Of a stretch of DNA of 9,767 nucleotides, positions 1 to 7,125 are shown piece after piece (within the stretch, counting starts at the first letter, position 1; each line of letters starts with the position of its first letter). The stretch is from Bacteroidota bacterium. Its GTDB lineage: Bacteria; Bacteroidota; Bacteroidia; Chitinophagales; UBA2359. The stretch spans positions 1-9,767 of the forward strand of contig JAHDGT010000142.1 in assembly GCA_020631675.1 (NCBI GenBank), written 5' to 3'. The notes under the pieces were generated by a model that worked only from the letters and a program-made list of their open reading frames with translations, ran no database searches and was not told the origin of the DNA. A program made the position numbers and the translations under genes.

Positions 1-1184
1 GCCGAACCTGCTACTAATCCATTAGAGTAGGTCATTACAATGGTAGGACGATAGTATTTCTCCAGTAATCTGGATGCTACAATCCCGATCACCCCTTTAT
101 GCCAATGCTTTTGATAAAGAACGGTTGCTTTTTTATTATCAAAGTCTTTATCGTTCTCAACAATAGTAAAAGCCTCCTGAGTGATGTCCGCATCTATCTG
201 TTTACGCGCGGAGTTTTGCTCTTGAAGCACATTCGCATTTTGCTTCGCGATCATTCCTTCTTGCGAAACCAGTAGCTTCACCGCATTCTTAGCATCGTCC
301 ATTCGACCAGCGGCATTGATCCGCGGGGCAATAACGAAGACGATGTCCGAAATGGTGAGCTGTTGCTTTTTGTTGTGGTGTACACTTTGCTGAATCAATG
401 ATCTGAAACCAGGTCGAGGAGCCCTATTCAAACGTTTCAGTCCGAAATGTGCCAACACTCTGTTTTCTCCTGTAACAGGTACAATATCCGCAGCGATGCT
501 CACTGCCACCAAATCCAGTAAACGCACTACTCTTTTGAAAGGAATACCTTTCTGCTGAGCGAATGCCTGTACCAGCTTAAAACCAATGCCACAGCCACTT
601 AACTCCTTATAGGGGTAAGGGCAATCCGATCTTTTAGGATCGAGCACAGCTACGGCTGGTGGGATCTCATCTCCTGGACGGTGGTGGTCGCAGATCACAA
701 AATCTACGCCCAATTCTTTTGCATACTTTACCTTTTCAATGGCTTTGATGCCACAATCCAAGGCGATCACTAAGCTAAATCCGTTCTCCTTGGCAAAATC
801 GATTCCTTGATAAGAAATACCATAGCCTTCGGTGTACCGATTTGGAATGTAATAGTCTAAGTAAAAATAAAGGTCTTTAAAAAAACTGTATAAACAAGCT
901 ACTGATGTTGTTCCATCAACATCGTAATCTCCATAAATCAATATCTTCTCTTTGTTGCGAATGGCTTGGTCGATGCGTTCCACCGCCAGATCCATGTCCT
1001 TCATCAGAAAAGGATCGTGCAAATGTTTGTCCAAGGAGGGGCGAAAAAAAGCTTTCGCTTCTTCATAAGTGCTGATTCCCCTTTGAACTAAAAGTTTGCA
1101 CAATGTTCGATTGATTCTAAGAGATTGCTGTAGCTCATCAACCAGATCCTCGTTGACCGGTTTTACTACCCATCTCTTTTCCAT
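1..1184 (-). CDS. recJ: Single-stranded-DNA-specific exonuclease RecJ (3' end outside the window)
   Basis: RecJ is a 5'-to-3' exonuclease on single-stranded DNA that acts in recombinational and mismatch repair in the cytoplasm. I translated 394 codons from the ATG whose A is base 1184; the frame is open to the left edge. All landmarks of the DHH/DHHA1 phosphoesterase core are present in order: YGDYDVDG (residues 84-91), ALDCG (141-145), DHHRP (166-170), GCGIGFKL (197-204), PRINAAGRMDDA (287-298) and HKGVIGIVASRL (362-373). These include the aspartates and histidines that bind the catalytic metals. The family is usually about 570 residues, so roughly the last third, including the OB-fold DNA-binding domain, lies beyond the edge. 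The start gives the typical N-terminus MEKRWVVKP and is preceded by TATATA with no Shine-Dalgarno. The gene diverges from secA. No frameshift or missing catalytic residue is seen. Confidence 0.97.
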   Translation of the reverse strand, partial: MEKRWVVKPVNEDLVDELQQSLRINRTLCKLLVQRGISTYEEAKAFFRPSLDKHLHDPFLMKDMDLAVERIDQAIRNKEKILIYGDYDVDGTTSVACLYSFFKDLYFYLDYYIPNRYTEGYGISYQGIDFAKENGFSLVIALDCGIKAIEKVKYAKELGVDFVICDHHRPGDEIPPAVAVLDPKRSDCPYPYKELSGCGIGFKLVQAFAQQKGIPFKRVVRLLDLVAVSIAADIVPVTGENRVLAHFGLKRLNRAPRPGFRSLIQQSVHHNKKQQLTISDIVFVIAPRINAAGRMDDAKNAVKLLVSQEGMIAKQNANVLQEQNSARKQIDADITQEAFTIVENDKDFDNKKATVLYQKHWHKGVIGIVASRLLEKYYRPTIVMTYSNGLVAGS

Positions 1185-1215
1185 TATATATAGTCATTTG
1201 TTCTTTTCTTTTTGT

Positions 1216-1277
1216 GGAGGTAGTTCATGGTTGTTCTTAATGAGCTTCAAACTCATCAAAAACTTTAAACTACTTCC
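1216..1277. repeat. Nested inverted repeat just upstream of recJ
   Basis: Arms GGAGGTAGTT (1216-1225) and AACTACTTCC (1268-1277) pair over 10 positions with one G-T wobble. They enclose a second perfect 5-bp stem, ATGAG (1240-1244) with CTCAT (1252-1256), around a 7-base loop. The outer arm lies about 32 bases upstream of the recJ start, so in a recJ transcript begun further upstream it would form a leader hairpin. Transcription through it and any effect on recJ are inference. Confidence 0.4.
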
Positions 1278-1609
1278 GTGTTGTCAGATACTGTGAATGA
1301 ATCTATACGCATTCAAACACCAAGACAACAACTTTAGAGAACATCAATGATGTGATAAATCCTGCTTCGCCTATGCGCTGAACATATCAGGTATAGCCAT
1401 TCGAGGATGTACTTCACAAAAACAAAAGCATCAAAACAAAGCCTGTTAAAAAGGCATTAGCTTGATAGCATTTCGCTAGTGACCACATCATTTTGCGATC
1501 GTGGTATTATGCCACGACCTAAGCAGCAATAGTACAGAAGGGAATAGTTGCGGATCCAATAGGCTTCGGAACCATCTGAGCTTATATAATAGGCGTATCG
1601 TATGGGGAG

Positions 1610-1723
1610 AGTAGCTTTGCGTAAACAACGCTATCTACTATTGATCTATCCTACTAATGTGTTGATCCGTTAGAGAAGCGGGATACTTCTCTATCCAGAA
1701 ATCGATCAAAATGAGCTTTGATC
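1610..1723. repeat. Three successive short inverted repeats (possible structured RNA)
   Basis: Three hairpins lie close together. In 1610-1639, AGTAG/CTACT encloses GCGT/ACGC around AAACA. In 1671-1693, an 8-bp perfect stem TAGAGAAG/CTTCTCTA has a 7-base loop. In 1704-1723, a 7-bp perfect stem GATCAAA/TTTGATC has a 6-base loop. A fourth, TCGTGG/CCACGA, lies at 1499-1517. None is followed by a T-run on the + strand, so they do not look like terminators. Such stems also arise by chance in A+T-rich spacer, and I do not recognise the group as a known RNA family. Confidence 0.3.
1612..1619 (+). promoter_or_regulatory. Possible Bacteroidota -7 promoter element (orphan)
   Basis: TAGCTTTG matches TAnnTTTG, the -7 consensus of the Bacteroidota primary sigma factor. 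No TTTG-like -33 element lies about 20 bases upstream and no gene follows. The octamer also sits inside the 1610-1639 inverted repeat. Chance is a real alternative, because less than one match of this kind is expected over both strands of a spacer this long. Confidence 0.18.
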
Positions 1724-2102
1724 AAAAAAGTGACTTGAACCCTACAAAGCACTTTACAAGTTATTATGCAAATGCCGGTGAGAGGGAATCACTTCATTAA
1801 AAAAAGACCAGTTGAAAATGTTCTATATTCATTGTAAGCTAACATCCTACAAAAGCATAATTGAATTCCTTATGCGGTTTGCAAATAATCGATGCGAAGC
1901 ACTTGTAATAACTCAAATCACAAATACAGCAAGAATAACGGAGATGTTGACCGACAGTGTAAGTAACAAATCAAAAAAGCTCGAATAAACAAAAGATTTA
2001 GTGATCGAATGGGTTGGAGCGAAAATGTAATTACAAATCAACTACATACGCACCTAACGGATGAACGAATAAAGCGCTCATTTCTATACTACAGCTAATT
2101 AA

Positions 2103-2134
2103 CAAAGATATTAATTCTAATATTTTTCTCCCAA
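2103..2134 (-). promoter_or_regulatory. Possible minus-strand promoter facing recJ
   Basis: Read on the minus strand, TTGG (2134-2131) is followed after 20 bases by TATCTTTG (2110-2103). The second element matches TAnnTTTG and the first is one base off the -33 TTTG. Transcription would start near 2096 and run left through the empty region toward recJ, about 0.9 kb away. On the + strand the same bases overlap an A+T-only hairpin (2105-2126) with a T-run, so the signal is ambiguous. Confidence 0.2.
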
Positions 2135-2372
2135 TTTTTCAATGGCAAACCAATGGAATTAACATTGGAGAAATAACATCTTCTAAGTAAGTAACCGAAT
2201 ATATGATCCAGTAGTTCGCTTGGAACTGCCTAAGACTGTCATTTTTAACTCTACAACGACATTTAATGACGGAATGACACCCTGAACGGGCTACTTACTG
2301 ACAATTCGCCCATAAATAAGCATCGGAACAGCTTTTGAAGGGCATATGGCTGTCCGCTAGTGCGCAATATTG

Positions 2373-2380
2373 TACTTTTG
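2373..2380 (+). promoter_or_regulatory. Likely secA promoter, -7 element
   Basis: TACTTTTG fits TAnnTTTG and continues as TGCG, a context common at Bacteroidota start sites. Transcription would begin near 2387, giving a secA leader of about 135 bases. No good TTTG lies 19-21 bases upstream; the nearest, at 2334-2337, is 35 bases away. The call rests on the -7 element and its position in front of a gene that must be expressed. Confidence 0.4.
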
Positions 2381-2453
2381 TGCGCTGTACGCAATAGCGC
2401 TCACCTCTTCTTCAATTACTTGAGTTAAATCAATTACAGAAGTGTATACTAAT

Positions 2454-2480
2454 GACGGTTCTGTCAACAACAGACCGGTC
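2454..2480 (+). promoter_or_regulatory. Hairpin in the secA leader
   Basis: TCTGT (2460-2464) pairs perfectly with ACAGA (2470-2474) around a CAACA loop. The stem continues as GG with CC and GAC with GTC after one unpaired base on each side, giving about 10 pairs. It ends about 40 bases before the secA start and has no T-run, so it is not a terminator. A role in tuning secA translation is possible but not shown. Confidence 0.3.
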
Positions 2481-2522
2481 ATGATCACGCTATTGGTTTT
2501 TCCTGAATAGGCAAATGAGATA

Positions 2523-5500
2523 ATGGGTTTTCTAGATAAAGTCTTAACAACGATTTTCGGCAATAAGTCAGATAAGGACATCAAAGGCGTAATGCCTTTG
2601 GTCGAAAAGGTCAAAGTGGTCTATCCTACGCTTACTAATTTAAGCGATGACGAACTGCGTAATAAAACGCATGAATTCAGACGAGAAATCGCCGAATATT
2701 TAGAGGATATTGATGCGGAAATGCAGAATATCCGAGACACTACCATCGGTGCGGATGTGGATCCTTATGAAAAGGAACGTCGTTACGAACTACTGGATAA
2801 GCTGCAAAAAGATAGAGATGCTAAACTGGAGGAGGTCTTGCTGGACATACTTCCAGAAGCTTTCGCTGTAGTAAAAGAAACCGCAAGACGCTTTACGGAA
2901 AACGACCACATCAGAGTAAAGGCTACTGATCTGGATCGTGATCTATCGGTCAACCGTATGCATATGGAAATTGATGGGGACTATGTGACTTACCAAACCA
3001 CTTGGAAAGCCGCTGGTGCTGACATCAAATGGAATATGGTGCACTATGATGTGCAGTTGATCGGTGGTATTGTACTACATCAGGGTAAGATCGCGGAGAT
3101 GGCAACGGGTGAGGGTAAAACCTTAGTGGCTACTCTTCCTGCTTACTTGAATGGTTTATCCGGACAAGGCGTCCATGTAGTAACAGTGAACAACTATTTG
3201 GCACGCAGGGATAGTGAGTGGATGGAGCCGATCTTCAATTTCCTCGGCTTGACCGTTGATTGTATTGATAAACATCGCCCTAACTCCGCTGACCGTAGAA
3301 ACGCCTATCTCCAAGATATTGTGTACGGAACGAATAATGAATTCGGCTTTGACTATCTACGTGACAATATGGTGCGTTCGCCTAAGGAATTGGTACAACG
3401 CAAGCACCACTTCGCGATGATCGATGAGGTGGACTCCGTACTGATCGATGATGCGAGAACACCACTGATCATATCCGGTCCGGTAGAACGTGGTGATGAA
3501 CACCAGTTCGATGCCTTGAAACCTCGTATCGAACGCTTGGTCAATGCGCAGCGTCAACTGGCTCGCTCTTATCTGGTTGAAGCGAAGAAACAGATCACAG
3601 CTGGCAGACCTGGTGAAAATGAAGGTGGCTTAGCCTTGCTTCGTTCCTACAGAGGTTTACCGCGTAACAAGCAATTGATCAAGTTCTTAGGGGAGTCCGG
3701 AATGAAGACCATTCTACTAAATGCGGAGAACTACTACATGCAAGAGCAGGGTAAACGCATGCCGGAAGTTGATCAAGAGCTGTACTTCGTTATCGAAGAA
3801 AAAAACAACCAAGTTACACTGACCGATAAAGGTATTCAGCTGATCACAGGTGCTGATGAGGACGCTAGCTTCTTCGTCATGCCCGACTTCGGTGGGGCTA
3901 TGGCGGATCTGGAAAATGATACGAGCCTATCTGACGAAGAGAAGCTACATGCCAAAGACACCTTATTACAGGACTACGCGATCAAATCAGAGCGTATCCA
4001 CTCTGTCAACCAATTGCTGAAAGCATACACCTTATTCGAGAAGGATGTGGAGTATGTGGTCATGGACGATAAAGTAAAGATCGTAGATGAGCAAACGGGT
4101 CGTATCATGGATGGTCGTCGCTATTCAGACGGTCTTCACCAGGCGATCGAGGCGAAAGAAGATGTGGATGTAGAAGCTGCTACACAGACTTTCGCGACCA
4201 TTACTCTACAGAACTTCTTCCGTATGTACCACAAGCTCGCGGGCATGACAGGTACAGCGGAAACGGAAGCAGGTGAATTCTGGGAGATCTACAACTTAGA
4301 TGTAGTCGTTATTCCTACTAATCGCCCTATAGCTCGTGCGGATGATGAAGACCTGGTTTATCGTACCGCTCGTGAGAAATACAATGCGGTGATCGCAGAA
4401 GTCGAACAAATGCGGGAGCAAGGCCGCCCTGTATTGGTCGGTACTACTTCGGTTGAAGTGTCTGAATTGCTGAGCCGACTCATGAAGATGAAAGGCATAG
4501 AACACAATGTGTTAAATGCTAAACAGCACGAAAGAGAAGCAGAAATCGTATCCATGGCCGGTAAAGCGGGAGCGGTTACCATCGCGACGAATATGGCAGG
4601 TCGTGGTACGGATATTAAGTTGGGCGATGGCGTGAAAGAGGCAGGCGGCTTGGGTATCATCGGTACCGAGCGTCATGAAGCTCGCCGTGTCGACCGCCAG
4701 TTGAGAGGTCGTGCCGGACGTCAGGGAGATCCGGGTAGTTCTCAGTTCTTCGTGTCTTTGGAAGACAATCTAATGCGACTTTTCGGATCCGAGCGTATCG
4801 CTAAAGTGATGGACAGAATGGGCTATGAGGAAGGAGAGGTGATTCAGCACAGCATGATCACCAATAGTATTGCCCGTGCCCAGAAGAAAGTAGAGGAGAA
4901 CAACTTCGGAATTCGTAAGCACTTACTGGATTACGATGAAGTGATGAATGCCCAACGTACGGTAGTCTACAAAAAGCGTAAGCACGCTTTATTCGGTGAG
5001 CGTTTATCGGTGGATCTGCACAACACCTTCGCACAGTTGTGTGAAGAAGTGGTCGCAAGCAGCCAAGGAGACGAAACCGCAGAGCAGTTCAAGTTGGATG
5101 TGATCCGTTACTTCTCCGTAGATACAGAAATTGACGAACAGCAACTATTGAAAGGGAATGGTGATGCGGTGATCGATCAGCTTTATGATGAGGTATCTGA
5201 TTACTACAAGCGTAAAAGCGAGCGCATCATGGAGATCGCTCGTCCTTTCATCACTCGCGTTTTTGAAGATAAAGGCGAAACCGTTGAACGTGTGATCATA
5301 CCATTCACCGATGGTTTCAAATTGGTCAATGTATCCTGCAACTTGAAAGACGCCTACGAATCAAATGGAAAATCGCTGGTCAGAGAACTTGAAAAAGTAA
5401 TTTCTTTATCCATGTTGGATGATGCTTGGAAAAACCATCTTCGCGATATGGACAGCTTGAAGCAAGAGGTTCAGGCTGCTCGTTATGAGCAAAAAGACCC

Positions 5501-5852
5501 GCTTTTGATCTACAAAGGTGAAGCCTACAAACTCTTCCAAGGCATGGTGAGCGAGTTGAACAAAGAGATCACCTCTTTCTTATTCAGAGCAAGTATTCCG
5601 GTACAACAGCCTGAAGAAGTGAAAGAAGCTCGCCAACCCAAAAAGACGGATATGAGTCGCCTGCGTGCCAGCAGAACCGACGATAATTCGGGCGGCACAC
5701 AAAGAGCTACCAGCACGAACACCAATAGTGAGGCGCAAAAACCAAAAACCTACCGCCGCGAAATGCCGAAAGTAGGTAGAAATAGCCCTTGCCCTTGTGG
5801 TAGTGGTAAAAAATTCAAACACTGCCACGGAAAGCCGACGACTACGTCCTAA
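2523..5852 (+). CDS. secA: Preprotein translocase ATPase subunit SecA
   Basis: SecA binds the cytoplasmic face of SecYEG and uses ATP to push unfolded preproteins across the inner membrane. The 1109-residue product is full length. It shows the Walker A motif GEGKT (196-200) in the first nucleotide-binding domain, the Walker B motif DEVDS (301-305), AGMTGT (573-578), MAGRGTDIKLG (691-701) and GRAGRQGDPGS (729-739) in the second. The helical scaffold and wing follow. The C-terminal zinc-binding tail C-x-C-x8-C-H uses Cys1090, Cys1092, Cys1101 and His1102, the SecB/ribosome-contact module. Residues about 335-420 form the extra segment seen in Bacteroidota, which explains a length above the roughly 900 residues of proteobacterial SecA. 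The ATG gives the normal MGFLDKVL start and lies in AGATAATGG with no Shine-Dalgarno. No secM-like gene precedes it. The gene ends in a strong terminator, so it is probably monocistronic. Confidence 0.99.
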   Translation: MGFLDKVLTTIFGNKSDKDIKGVMPLVEKVKVVYPTLTNLSDDELRNKTHEFRREIAEYLEDIDAEMQNIRDTTIGADVDPYEKERRYELLDKLQKDRDAKLEEVLLDILPEAFAVVKETARRFTENDHIRVKATDLDRDLSVNRMHMEIDGDYVTYQTTWKAAGADIKWNMVHYDVQLIGGIVLHQGKIAEMATGEGKTLVATLPAYLNGLSGQGVHVVTVNNYLARRDSEWMEPIFNFLGLTVDCIDKHRPNSADRRNAYLQDIVYGTNNEFGFDYLRDNMVRSPKELVQRKHHFAMIDEVDSVLIDDARTPLIISGPVERGDEHQFDALKPRIERLVNAQRQLARSYLVEAKKQITAGRPGENEGGLALLRSYRGLPRNKQLIKFLGESGMKTILLNAENYYMQEQGKRMPEVDQELYFVIEEKNNQVTLTDKGIQLITGADEDASFFVMPDFGGAMADLENDTSLSDEEKLHAKDTLLQDYAIKSERIHSVNQLLKAYTLFEKDVEYVVMDDKVKIVDEQTGRIMDGRRYSDGLHQAIEAKEDVDVEAATQTFATITLQNFFRMYHKLAGMTGTAETEAGEFWEIYNLDVVVIPTNRPIARADDEDLVYRTAREKYNAVIAEVEQMREQGRPVLVGTTSVEVSELLSRLMKMKGIEHNVLNAKQHEREAEIVSMAGKAGAVTIATNMAGRGTDIKLGDGVKEAGGLGIIGTERHEARRVDRQLRGRAGRQGDPGSSQFFVSLEDNLMRLFGSERIAKVMDRMGYEEGEVIQHSMITNSIARAQKKVEENNFGIRKHLLDYDEVMNAQRTVVYKKRKHALFGERLSVDLHNTFAQLCEEVVASSQGDETAEQFKLDVIRYFSVDTEIDEQQLLKGNGDAVIDQLYDEVSDYYKRKSERIMEIARPFITRVFEDKGETVERVIIPFTDGFKLVNVSCNLKDAYESNGKSLVRELEKVISLSMLDDAWKNHLRDMDSLKQEVQAARYEQKDPLLIYKGEAYKLFQGMVSELNKEITSFLFRASIPVQQPEEVKEARQPKKTDMSRLRASRTDDNSGGTQRATSTNTNSEAQKPKTYRREMPKVGRNSPCPCGSGKKFKHCHGKPTTTS

Positions 5853-5881
5853 GCTTTCATAAGCGGTCATAAAAACGTCTT

Positions 5882-5920
5882 AAAACGGCGGTTGAGGAAA
5901 TTCACTCAACCGCCGTTTTT
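5882..5920 (+). terminator. Strong intrinsic terminator of secA
   Basis: AAAACGGCGGTTGAG (5882-5896) and CTCAACCGCCGTTTT (5905-5919) form a perfect 15-bp stem with an 8-base loop. The core is GC-rich and a run of five T ends at 5920, starting 30 bases after the secA stop. The flanking A and T runs would let it work in both directions. Confidence 0.95.
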
Positions 5921-5947
5921 GTATTTAGGAAAAGGGTGGTATTTTCA
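5918..5947 (+). promoter_or_regulatory. Possible promoter of the TIR-domain gene
   Basis: TTTG (5918-5921) is followed after 18 bases by TATTTTCA (5940-5947), which matches the TAnnTTTG -7 element at four of six fixed positions. Transcription would start near 5954, leaving about 20 untranslated bases. The -33 element is made from the T-run of the secA terminator. The imperfect -7 box keeps confidence low, but the terminator upstream means this gene needs its own promoter. Confidence 0.3.
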
Positions 5948-5973
5948 ATTTTCATCAATTATCACTACAGATT

Positions 5974-7029
5974 TTGTCCGCTAAAAAAATATTTGTCGCT
6001 TATGCCCCCGCCGACGAGCAGCATAAAATCGCATTGAGTAAGCACCTCAGCACCTTGAGAGAAGAAGGTTGGATCGATGAACTGAGCATCGAACAGATTC
6101 TGCCCGGAAGTAGCGAGGAACAAAGTCTCCGGCAATTAGTGAGCGGAGCGGATATCATCTTACTGTTGATCAGTGCTGATTTTCTGGGTGATGACGACTG
6201 CCAGCGCATTGAGGATCTTGCCTTTGCCACCAAAGCCAGAAATGGAGCTACTATCGTTCCTGTCTTATTACGCCCTTGCCATTATCCCAAAGCCTATAAA
6301 AAGCTATCGCTACTCCCTTCTAATAAAGAAGCCGTAACGAATTGGGGAGACGCGGACAGCGCCTACCTGAATATCGTTCAAGGTCTGAAGAGATTGTTGC
6401 CCGCCAGGCAAGCTGAATCTAATACCAATAATGAGGAAGATGTAGAAGTTCGTAAAACGGTGACCGTCAATGGTGACAAACCCAGCCGTAGAGAAAAGCG
6501 ACTAAGCATTGACGAACAAGCACAAGACCGCCGCTCTATGGCCGTTGTCTGGCAAATCGCCTTGGGTGCACTCTTTGTCGGCATGCTGATCGCCTATGGC
6601 ATCTACAAATACGTGCAGATGAACAATGCCAATAAAGGAACACCGGTCAAAGATGGCATTACACAAATAGACAACGATAAAGTAGATCCACCCGCTGAAA
6701 CTCCTGTTATTATATCTACCGGCAATGGCGCACAGAAAGTTGGCGACTGGCTCCCTGTTGATAAAAGTAAGCCCGTCAGTAAATTGAAGATCGACAAAGA
6801 CGGAAAAGCGACCTTCTATGTACACTGCAAACGCTCCAGTAACTGCATGTCGCCCAAGCAGAACCTGAAAAAAATGAAAAACGGGGAGTTGATCACTCAG
6901 TTCAATATTTTTAAAGAGGTCTATACTGTCCGACTGCTCTTCACAAAAGATGACCAAGTTAAAGTCGACACAAAAGTCGAACTCCAAAATGGAACAAGTC
7001 AAACCGCTACTCAAGTCTTGAGAAGATGA
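5974..7029 (+). CDS. Membrane-anchored TIR-domain protein
   Basis: The 351-residue product has three parts. Residues 4-142 are a TIR domain of the bacterial TIR_2 type, with KIFVAYAPADEQ at strand A, ILPGSS at the BB-loop position, ADIILLLISADFL, and C76-QRI-E80, where Glu80 sits where TIR NADases carry the catalytic glutamate. A charged linker (about 145-188, rich in Arg and Lys) leads to one hydrophobic helix (190-214). Residues 215-351 form a small domain I do not recognise, with Cys285 and Cys291 that could form a disulfide outside the cytoplasm. The basic linker predicts TIR inside and C-terminus outside. TTG is the start: the upstream frame hits a stop at 5926 without an ATG, and the next internal Met (residue 189) would delete the TIR domain. 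Bacterial TIR domains either cleave NAD+ or act as adaptors. No known defence gene is adjacent, so a sensor-effector role is inference. Confidence 0.88.
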   Translation: MSAKKIFVAYAPADEQHKIALSKHLSTLREEGWIDELSIEQILPGSSEEQSLRQLVSGADIILLLISADFLGDDDCQRIEDLAFATKARNGATIVPVLLRPCHYPKAYKKLSLLPSNKEAVTNWGDADSAYLNIVQGLKRLLPARQAESNTNNEEDVEVRKTVTVNGDKPSRREKRLSIDEQAQDRRSMAVVWQIALGALFVGMLIAYGIYKYVQMNNANKGTPVKDGITQIDNDKVDPPAETPVIISTGNGAQKVGDWLPVDKSKPVSKLKIDKDGKATFYVHCKRSSNCMSPKQNLKKMKNGELITQFNIFKEVYTVRLLFTKDDQVKVDTKVELQNGTSQTATQVLRR

Positions 7030-7046
7030 TTCCTTCTCTGCAACTA

Positions 7047-7081
7047 TTGCAAGGAGTTCTGTATCGAAAATAGTAGCTTTG
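7047..7081 (+). promoter_or_regulatory. Probable promoter of the DUF4293 gene
   Basis: TAGCTTTG (7074-7081) matches TAnnTTTG and continues as CGG, a common Bacteroidota context. TTGC (7047-7050) is a weak -33 candidate 23 bases upstream. The start site would be near 7088, about 38 bases before the ATG. The palindrome TGCAA-CTA-TTGCA (7039-7051) covers the -33 position and might bind a regulator. No terminator separates the TIR gene from here, so read-through is also possible. Confidence 0.4.
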
Positions 7082-7125
7082 CGGCCGTTTCACATCACAT
7101 CTCTATTCATCATTTCTTCTGAGCA

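Larger units (their letters stand above)
1185..2522. other. 1.34-kb intergenic region between recJ and secA with no recognisable gene
   Basis: Neither strand has an open frame longer than about 65 codons here. The longest one overlaps recJ in antisense and looks spurious. The region is visibly A+T-richer than the flanking genes. I looked for tRNA, tmRNA, RNase P RNA, SRP RNA, riboswitch cores and CRISPR repeats and recognised none. It does hold short inverted repeats at 1216-1277, 1499-1517 (TCGTGG/CCACGA), 1610-1639, 1671-1693, 1704-1723, 2105-2126 and 2454-2480. Three octamers match the Bacteroidota -7 consensus TAnnTTTG: at 1612 (+), 2373 (+) and 2110 (-). The right end is the likely secA promoter and leader, and the left end is the recJ leader. 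The middle could be an unrecognised structured RNA, a decayed gene or island remnant, or plain spacer; the sequence alone does not decide. Confidence 0.6.

Noticed and set aside
1240..1256. tRNA T-arm look-alike (5-bp stem with a 7-base loop containing TTCAA)
   Set aside because: The loop is shifted from the TTCRANN pattern, and no acceptor, D or anticodon arms can be built around it.
1096..1296. 66-codon + strand frame overlapping the recJ start
   Set aside because: It runs antisense through recJ codons, ends in unstructured low-complexity sequence and resembles no family. RecJ motifs fix the other strand as coding.
1704..1730. Hairpin GATCAAA/TTTGATC next to a homopolymer run as a terminator
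   Set aside because: The run after the stem is A on the + strand. On the minus strand the T-run precedes the stem, so it has the wrong order for termination.
1760..1800. Possible cobalamin-riboswitch-like fragment (GGTGAGAGGGAATCAC)
   Set aside because: The order of boxes is wrong, other conserved elements are missing, and no cobalamin-related gene follows.
2040..2130. Integron attC-like site beginning at CACCTAACG
   Set aside because: No matching GTTRRRY core lies at a suitable distance and there is no integrase or cassette array.
4358..4660. 100-codon minus-strand frame inside secA
   Set aside because: It lies wholly opposite conserved SecA motifs and has no family resemblance.
6502..7014. 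170-codon minus-strand frame opposite the TIR gene
   Set aside because: It is the antisense shadow of the linker, membrane helix and C-terminal domain; the plus frame carries the TIR motifs and a continuous protein.
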